Shown here piece after piece: positions 1 through 4,175 of a DNA stretch of 5,974 bases. Position numbers and translations under genes: made by a program. The stretch lies in NCBI GenBank assembly GCA_031254095.1, contig JAIRVC010000371.1:1-5974 (forward strand), written 5' to 3'. Below the pieces are notes generated by a model that searched no databases, was not told the origin of the DNA, and was given only the letters and a program-made list of their open reading frames with translations. The stretch comes from Acidobacteriota bacterium. GTDB lineage: Bacteria > Acidobacteriota > UBA6911. Every line of letters starts with the position of its first letter. The stretch's first letter is position 1.

Positions 1-65
1 AGGATGTTTCTATAGATGACATTGCCGCAAGTATCGCAAAACGAAAAAGCAAATCATTGCAATGA
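1..65 (+). CDS. possible C-terminal end of an unidentified gene (5' part outside window)
   Basis: The frame starting at base 3 is open from the left edge and ends at a TGA at 63-65. It would encode the tail DVSIDDIAASIAKRKSKSLQ. The alternating hydrophobic/acidic stretch followed by a basic tail (KRKSK) reads like a real protein C-terminus, and the gap after it looks non-coding. Twenty codons are too few to identify a family or to exclude chance. If real, the gene runs toward the TPR gene and the two converge. No function is proposed. Confidence 0.3.
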   Translation, partial: DVSIDDIAASIAKRKSKSLQ

Positions 66-109
66 GCATTACAATCGGTACGGCAACAAACTAAAGGGAC
101 TCGCGGTGT

Positions 110-127
110 TGCCTGAAATTTCAGGCA
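110..127. repeat. 18-bp perfect palindrome (TGCCTGAAATTTCAGGCA)
   Basis: The two 9-base arms TGCCTGAAA and TTTCAGGCA are exact reverse complements with no spacer. The palindrome sits between the possible gene tail ending at 65 and the TPR stop at 244. As RNA it could fold as a 6-7 bp stem with an A/U loop, but neither strand has a U-tract after it, so a standard intrinsic terminator is not well supported. A dimeric regulator's operator is possible, but no promoter is evident beside it. The role is unknown. Confidence 0.6.
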
Positions 128-206
128 TCGGCGTCCTCATGTGGTAATTGCAAAATCCAAGCTCATAGAGGCGCTATAGGGGTTCTCCATATAAGACGCG
201 CGCCGT

Positions 207-227
207 AAAAATTCCAGATCCGGAACT
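207..227 (-). terminator. weak intrinsic terminator after the TPR gene
   Basis: Read on the minus strand, about 17 bases after the TPR stop codon, AGTTCC pairs with GGAATT (six pairs including one G-U) around a 6-base GGATCT loop. A run of five T overlaps the base of the stem. The position and the T-run fit a rho-independent terminator. The stem is short and AU-rich at its base, so its strength is doubtful. Confidence 0.4.
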
Positions 228-243
228 GCTTTATAAGGGCGGC

Positions 244-1008
244 TTACTTCTCTGCCGGCGGGACTACGATTTCGTGCAATCGCGCGTCGTTCCACAAGGG
301 ACTGAACAGCTCGTCGCGATAAACATCGGCCAGTCTGCGATAACCATAGTCTTTGGCGGTCTTCAGGCGGAGCAAACAATCTTCAAAGTCGCCGCGCTTT
401 GCCTGAACTTTAGCCAGCTCAAAGTAAAACCTGGCGCGCTCCTCAGGGTTTGATATCTGCACTGTGACGCCCGCTCTGGCGTTTCGTTCCAATACATCTG
501 GATCCAGCTCGAATGCCCGGGCGAACTCCTTCATCGCGAGTTCAAATTTCCTTTGGTTGAACAGCGCCACGCCCAGATTCACATGAAACGAAGCCCGCGT
601 CTCCTCAAACTCAATTGCTTTCATGAAATATTTTACGGCGTTGCCAAGGCGCTTCTGGTTGAAATTGACCACGCCAAGATTATTGAGCGCGTTTGTAAGA
701 TCGGGTTTTAGTTTTACGGCCCTCTCGAACGAATTTTTTGCCGCGTCGGTGTCGCCGTTAAACATCTGGGCCAGCCCCAGTTTGTTGTGAATCGCAGCGT
801 TCTTCTTATCCCGTCGCAAAGCTTCCTGAAAATAGCGCATCGCTTCGGGAAAGTCCTTGAGCGCGCGCCTTTCATCTCCCGCCCTTTCCAGCTCGGCAAT
901 CGTCATTGATTTGATATTTCTCGGCGCCGGTTCCTGATTCGAAAATACATACGGCGACAGCCCAAGCGCGAGGGCAGCCAGCATTAACCTGCCTGAAAAT
1001 CTTCGCAT
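244..1008 (-). CDS. exported tetratricopeptide-repeat (TPR) protein
   Basis: A 254-residue protein. Residues 1-23 look like a Sec signal peptide: basic MRRFSGR, hydrophobic LMLAALALGL, then a likely signal peptidase I site after VFS, predicting a periplasmic or exported protein. Four consecutive 34-residue TPR units follow at about 37-70, 71-104, 105-138 and 139-172. They show the usual pattern (A..YF.EAL..D, LG.A....G....A...F..A..L.P, NNLGV). A fifth repeat lies at about 190-223 (FYFELAKVQAKRGDFEDCL). The last 30 residues (YGYRRLADVYRDELFSPLWNDARLHEI) resemble the tail module seen in many TPR proteins, notably from Acidobacteria. TPR arrays bind proteins or peptides and no catalytic motif is visible, so the partner is unknown. 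The start is fixed by a strong Shine-Dalgarno and the signal peptide. It appears monocistronic, diverging from the glycosylase gene. Confidence 0.9.
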   Translation of the reverse strand: MRRFSGRLMLAALALGLSPYVFSNQEPAPRNIKSMTIAELERAGDERRALKDFPEAMRYFQEALRRDKKNAAIHNKLGLAQMFNGDTDAAKNSFERAVKLKPDLTNALNNLGVVNFNQKRLGNAVKYFMKAIEFEETRASFHVNLGVALFNQRKFELAMKEFARAFELDPDVLERNARAGVTVQISNPEERARFYFELAKVQAKRGDFEDCLLRLKTAKDYGYRRLADVYRDELFSPLWNDARLHEIVVPPAEK

Positions 1009-1268
1009 ACAAGCCTCCTCCGGCGGCAGCCGGCGCAGTGTTGTTCACGCAACCCATTCACAACGTACTGATGTTGATTTTACTGTGGTATATCGGGAAT
1101 GGTAACTATTAATTTAATGGAAATGAAACTGAACCGCCCCGAGTTTTCCGGAGGCTTTACAATTTGAGAGAGGGTATAGTTATTCAGATGGCGGGTTTCA
1201 AATTCCATTTCCCCGCGCATTCGTGGAAAAGTTTGTAATAGAAGAACAATTGAGAAAACCGGCAGATC
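1009..1268. other. intergenic region between divergent TPR and glycosylase genes
   Basis: This 260-base gap must contain both promoters. The central part (about 1080-1130) is AT-rich. On the plus strand TTTACA (1156-1161) and TATAGT (1175-1180) resemble -35 and -10 boxes, but the 13-base spacing is too short for an ordinary sigma-70 promoter. On the minus strand TAATAG and GATATA in the AT-rich part lack good -35 partners. A short reading frame at 1164-1238 is described under findings. No tRNA, riboswitch or clear operator was recognised. Confidence 0.5.
1014..1020 (-). promoter_or_regulatory. strong ribosome binding site of the TPR gene
   Basis: On the minus strand GAGGAGG lies 5 bases before the ATG at 1008, a near-ideal anti-Shine-Dalgarno match that settles the start codon. 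Directly upstream, bases 1020-1033 form a 5-bp GC hairpin (CCGGC/GCCGG, 4-base loop) that touches the first base of the site. It is probably too small to sequester it. Confidence 0.8.
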
Positions 1269-1862
1269 ATGAAAAAAGCCATAAAAATATTAAGCCGCGA
1301 TCCGGTCATGAAAAAACTTATCGGTAAATACGGCGAATTAACGCTTACGGGGAGCGATGATTATTTTACCGATCTTGCGGGTAATATTATCGGACAGCAG
1401 CTTTCCGGCAAGGCGGCGGCCACGATATGGAAGAGGGTAGTCGCGCTTTCTGACGGCGATGTCAGCGCAGGTAAAATTTTATCCATTTCCGACGAAGCGC
1501 TGCGACAGGCGGGAACATCGTCAAATAAAGCCAAATATATAAAGAATCTCGCGGCCGCGGTTATGGACAAAACATTAAACCTCGAAAACATACCTGAATA
1601 CGACAACGAAGAAATCATAAGGCAATTGACGGCGATCAAGGGCATCGGGCGCTGGACGGCGGAAATGTTTCTTATATTCAGCCTTGCCAGAGAGGACGTA
1701 TTCTCTATCGGCGACGGCGGCCTGAACAGCGCGGTCAACAGGCTTTACGGCGGCGGCGGCGTTTTGGGCAAAGGCGAAATAGTGAACATAGCTGAAAAAT
1801 GGAAGCCGTACCGCAGTATCGCAAGCCTGTATTTATGGCGAAGCCTGGACAAGGAATCGTGA
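1269..1862 (+). CDS. DNA-3-methyladenine glycosylase, AlkA/Mag family (short form)
   Basis: A 197-residue HhH-GPD superfamily protein. By homology it removes alkylated bases such as 3-methyladenine from DNA in the cytoplasm, starting base excision repair. The N-terminal half has the family segment DLAGNIIGQQLSGKAAATIW (35-54). The helix-hairpin-helix with following helix is LTAIKGIGRWTAEMF (120-134). The likely catalytic aspartate is Asp149 in FSIGDGGL, aligning with the essential aspartate of E. coli AlkA (Asp238). The closing PYRSIASLYLWR (180-191) is also typical. No Cys cluster for an iron-sulphur centre is present, which argues against endonuclease III or MutY. E. coli AlkA is 282 residues; this version lacks its N-terminal extra domain, as do Mag1-like forms. 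ATG 1269 is the first possible start because the frame is closed by TGA at 1251. No good Shine-Dalgarno precedes it. The gene uses more AAA and ATA codons than its neighbours. Family assignment is firm, exact substrate is not. Confidence 0.9.
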   Translation: MKKAIKILSRDPVMKKLIGKYGELTLTGSDDYFTDLAGNIIGQQLSGKAAATIWKRVVALSDGDVSAGKILSISDEALRQAGTSSNKAKYIKNLAAAVMDKTLNLENIPEYDNEEIIRQLTAIKGIGRWTAEMFLIFSLAREDVFSIGDGGLNSAVNRLYGGGGVLGKGEIVNIAEKWKPYRSIASLYLWRSLDKES

Positions 1863-1952
1863 ATCGCCGGCGCTTTCGCCGCAATCATTTACAACAGACA
1901 TTCCCAAAACATCTCATTTTTATTTGTGAAGCGTGGAGGAAGCGCTGATTAA

Positions 1953-1968
1953 GCCGCCTCACGGCGGC
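1953..1968. terminator. candidate terminator hairpin between convergent genes
   Basis: GCCGCC (1953-1958) pairs with GGCGGC (1963-1968) around a TCAC loop. On the minus strand it lies about 90 bases after the parC stop and is followed by TTAATC; on the plus strand it lies about 90 bases after the glycosylase stop with no T-run. The stem is stable but the tail is poor, so termination is a guess from position. Confidence 0.25.
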
Positions 1969-1969
1969 C

Positions 1970-1983
1970 AGTGGTTAGTGGTC
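1970..1983. repeat. two-copy heptamer repeat (AGTGGTT/AGTGGTC)
   Basis: AGTGGTT is followed directly by AGTGGTC and then AG, giving two near-identical 7-base units in the convergent gap. Similar short tandem AGTGGTY runs occur in spacers of various bacterial genomes. Two copies are few, and no function is claimed. Confidence 0.35.
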
Positions 1984-2013
1984 AGAAAAATCCGCCGCGA
2001 ACAATCTTTGATG

Positions 2014-2035
2014 GTAACTTCCGGAATGAAGTTAT
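2014..2035. repeat. hairpin just downstream of parC
   Basis: TAACTTC (2015-2021) pairs perfectly with GAAGTTA (2028-2034) around CGGAAT, with a further G-U pair outside. On the minus strand it begins about 22 bases after the parC stop, where a terminator or an mRNA-end stabilising stem would be expected. It lacks a following U-tract. Confidence 0.4.
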
Positions 2036-2057
2036 AGGCGAGGCATCCAAATGGAGA

Positions 2058-4175
2058 TCAGACGTTCAGAAATTTTCCGGGCGGGCCGGTCAGGGCGTCA
2101 TCCCAGTCTTCAGCCTGCTCCCCTCCGATATATTCAACCCTGTTGGCGGTCAGCACAATGCCCCTTGCGTCTCGGGCGCAAAGCGGCTGTTTCGCGACCG
2201 AGAACCGCTGCTGGCGAATCTTTACGTGTTCATCGGCGCGGTAGCGTACATATAACTCCTGCGGGTCGTCCGACGACAAAAAGCGGATATTCGCCCCCTT
2301 GGGCGCGATTCGCGATTCGCGGTTGACCGCAATGTTGCCGATTTTAAATTTTTTATAGTAGGCGAAAAAGTCGGATTCATAGACCAGCGACACCGTCTGT
2401 TCGCGATCAAGAATGGCGCAGTGGATAAGGTTCGCGTCAACAAAAAGTTTTTCCGGCGGCGCGATTATTTTACAGCGGCCGTCTTTCCAGATCAGCAGCA
2501 GGCGGTCGAGCGGAGAGCAGATAGCAAGCGCGTCGCCCGCGATTTTGTGGCCGAGGTATCCTTTTTCGCGATCATAACAGATCGTCAGCTCGGCTGCCGT
2601 CAGTTCGCGTTCGGATATTTCGCCGAAAACCGATATCCGTGTTCGGCGCGGATAGTCTTCCGAATATTTGCGCAGAACGCCTCTCAAATACCGGATGGCG
2701 TAGGGAACGAGTTCGGAAAGATCGCGCTCCGTTTCGCCCAGCGCCGCCGTGAGCTGTTCCAGTTCGCCGCGGTTTTTTTCCACGTCGAAAAGCGAAATGC
2801 GCCGGATGGGAATGCCCATGAGGTTTTCCACGTCGTCGCGCGTGATGTCGCGCCGCAGTTCATTCCTGAAAGGCTCAAGCCCGTCAACAATCGCCCCGCG
2901 CGCCTCGTCGGGTGAGGCGCATGTTTCCAGTTTCTTGTAAACGCGCTCCTCTATAAAGATGCGGACGAGAGTTTTATGGTGCATGTCTTCGATAAGTTTG
3001 CGGCGGCGATTCTGCAATTCCCGGCGCAGCAGGGTAACAAGGCGCGAGGCGTTATGTTTCAGAATCGCCGCGACGTCCATTTCCACGGGTTTGTTGTCGC
3101 GTATGACAATGATGCGGCTCGATATCTGCACCTGACACTGCGTAAAGGCATAAAGCGCCTCTTCCGCGCGGGCGGGATCTTCGCCGGGCGGCAGCAGAAT
3201 TTCAATTCCCGGCTTCTCCGCCGTGTAATCCTGGATGCTTTTGATTTTTACCTTGCCGCGCCGAACCGCGTCCTCAATGGAAGCGATCAGCGCGTCGGTG
3301 GTTGTTCCGAAGGGTATCTCCCTGATTGCCAGCGTGCGGCCGTCCTTCTTTCTTTCGATAAGGGCGCGCACCTGCACGCTTCCGCGGCCGTTTGCGTAGG
3401 CGCGGGCGTCCATCAATCCGCCCTGAGGAAAATCGGGAAGAATCTGAAACAGCTTTTTCTGCAGAATCGCGATTTCAGCCTCGATAAGCTCCGTAAAATT
3501 GTGCGGCAATATCCTTGTGGATATGCCTACGGCGATTCCTTCCGCGCCGAGCATCAGGAGAACGGGGACCTTCGCCGGAAGCGTAACCGGCTCTTTTTTG
3601 CGCCCGTCGTAGCTTGGAATGAATTCCGTCAGTTCGTCATTAAAAAGTTCCGCGCGCCCGAGCGCGGTCAGCCGGCATTCAATGTAGCGCGGCGCGGCGG
3701 CAGGATCACCGGTTATCATGTTGCCGAAATTTCCCTGCCGGTCGATAAAGCCGCTCCGGTTGGCCAGCGACACCAGCGCTTCGCCTATGGAGGCGTCGCC
3801 GTGCGGGTGAAACTGCATACAGTATCCAACGATGTTGGCGACCTTGATGAATTTGCCGTCGTCGTTTTCATGCAGGGAAAAAAGAATACGTCGCTGAACC
3901 GGCTTCAGCCCGTCGTCGATATCCGGAATGGCGCGGTCGCGTATGACATATGCGGCGTACTGGAGAAAATTTTCATCCATCAGCCGCTTGAGAGGGCCGT
4001 CGCCCGTGGTCACGGAAGCCGGATCGCCGCCGCCGGACGGCGGAACGCCCGCGATTTCATTATTTCCGCCATTTTCATTCGCCGCTTTTTTTTCAGACGT
4101 TTCGCCGGTCTTTTCAGCGGCCGGAGCGGATTCGATGACGTCGAAAAGCGATAAAGGCTTTGGTTCGCCGGTCAT
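2058..4175 (-). CDS. parC: DNA topoisomerase IV subunit A (ParC/GyrA family)
   Basis: A 705-residue DNA breakage-reunion subunit that, with ParE, passes one duplex through another to decatenate or relax chromosomal DNA. After a low-complexity N-terminal stretch (about 17-60), the winged-helix core starts at YAAYVIRDRAIPDIDDGLKP, then QRR (94-96), HPHGD (123-127) and the catalytic pair Arg163-Tyr164 in AAAPRYIECRL. Tower and coiled-coil regions run to about 520. A reduced beta-pinwheel-like C-terminal domain (about 521-680) follows. No GyrA box (QRRGGKG type) is present, arguing against gyrase. E. coli ParC is 752 residues. The Ser of the quinolone-contact segment is replaced (HPHGDASIGE). The segment resembles Bacteroidetes/PVC/spirochaete ParC. 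The ATG lies in the ATGA overlap with parE and has only a weak GGA upstream, implying translational coupling. The 'ParC' name rather than a second gyrase A is inferred from domain layout. Confidence 0.92.
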   Translation of the reverse strand: MTGEPKPLSLFDVIESAPAAEKTGETSEKKAANENGGNNEIAGVPPSGGGDPASVTTGDGPLKRLMDENFLQYAAYVIRDRAIPDIDDGLKPVQRRILFSLHENDDGKFIKVANIVGYCMQFHPHGDASIGEALVSLANRSGFIDRQGNFGNMITGDPAAAPRYIECRLTALGRAELFNDELTEFIPSYDGRKKEPVTLPAKVPVLLMLGAEGIAVGISTRILPHNFTELIEAEIAILQKKLFQILPDFPQGGLMDARAYANGRGSVQVRALIERKKDGRTLAIREIPFGTTTDALIASIEDAVRRGKVKIKSIQDYTAEKPGIEILLPPGEDPARAEEALYAFTQCQVQISSRIIVIRDNKPVEMDVAAILKHNASRLVTLLRRELQNRRRKLIEDMHHKTLVRIFIEERVYKKLETCASPDEARGAIVDGLEPFRNELRRDITRDDVENLMGIPIRRISLFDVEKNRGELEQLTAALGETERDLSELVPYAIRYLRGVLRKYSEDYPRRTRISVFGEISERELTAAELTICYDREKGYLGHKIAGDALAICSPLDRLLLIWKDGRCKIIAPPEKLFVDANLIHCAILDREQTVSLVYESDFFAYYKKFKIGNIAVNRESRIAPKGANIRFLSSDDPQELYVRYRADEHVKIRQQRFSVAKQPLCARDARGIVLTANRVEYIGGEQAEDWDDALTGPPGKFLNV
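4172..4175 (-). promoter_or_regulatory. ATGA stop-start overlap coupling parE and parC
   Basis: The TGA of parE (4174-4172) shares bases with the ATG of parC (4175-4173). Only a weak GGA precedes it, so ribosomes finishing parE probably re-initiate on parC. This would give matched amounts of the two subunits of the A2B2 enzyme. Confidence 0.8.

Larger units (their letters stand above)
1863..2057. other. intergenic region between convergent glycosylase and parC
   Basis: These 195 bases separate two gene ends. Three small perfect inverted repeats are visible: 1868-1881 (5 bp, CTTT loop), 1953-1968 (6 bp) and 2014-2035 (7 bp plus a G-U pair). None is followed on either strand by a clear U-tract, so no single one is a textbook terminator. 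Together they may act as bidirectional transcription ends. A two-copy 7-base repeat lies at 1970-1983. No gene or RNA family was recognised. Confidence 0.5.

Noticed and set aside
1011..1157. Imperfect inverted repeat AAGCCTCCTCCGG / CCGGAGGCTT
   Set aside because: The arms are short, contain a 3-base difference, lie more than 120 bases apart and overlap purine-rich Shine-Dalgarno-like sequence. Chance similarity is the simpler explanation.
1156..1180. TTTACA ... TATAGT as a sigma-70 promoter for the glycosylase gene
   Set aside because: The spacing is only 13 bases, well below the usual 16-18, so I do not list it as a promoter.
2976..4154. Long open frame (392 codons) on the plus strand opposite parC
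   Set aside because: It lies entirely antisense to a gene with clear catalytic motifs, and its translation shows no recognisable domain. GC-rich codon usage in parC is enough to keep the antisense frame open.
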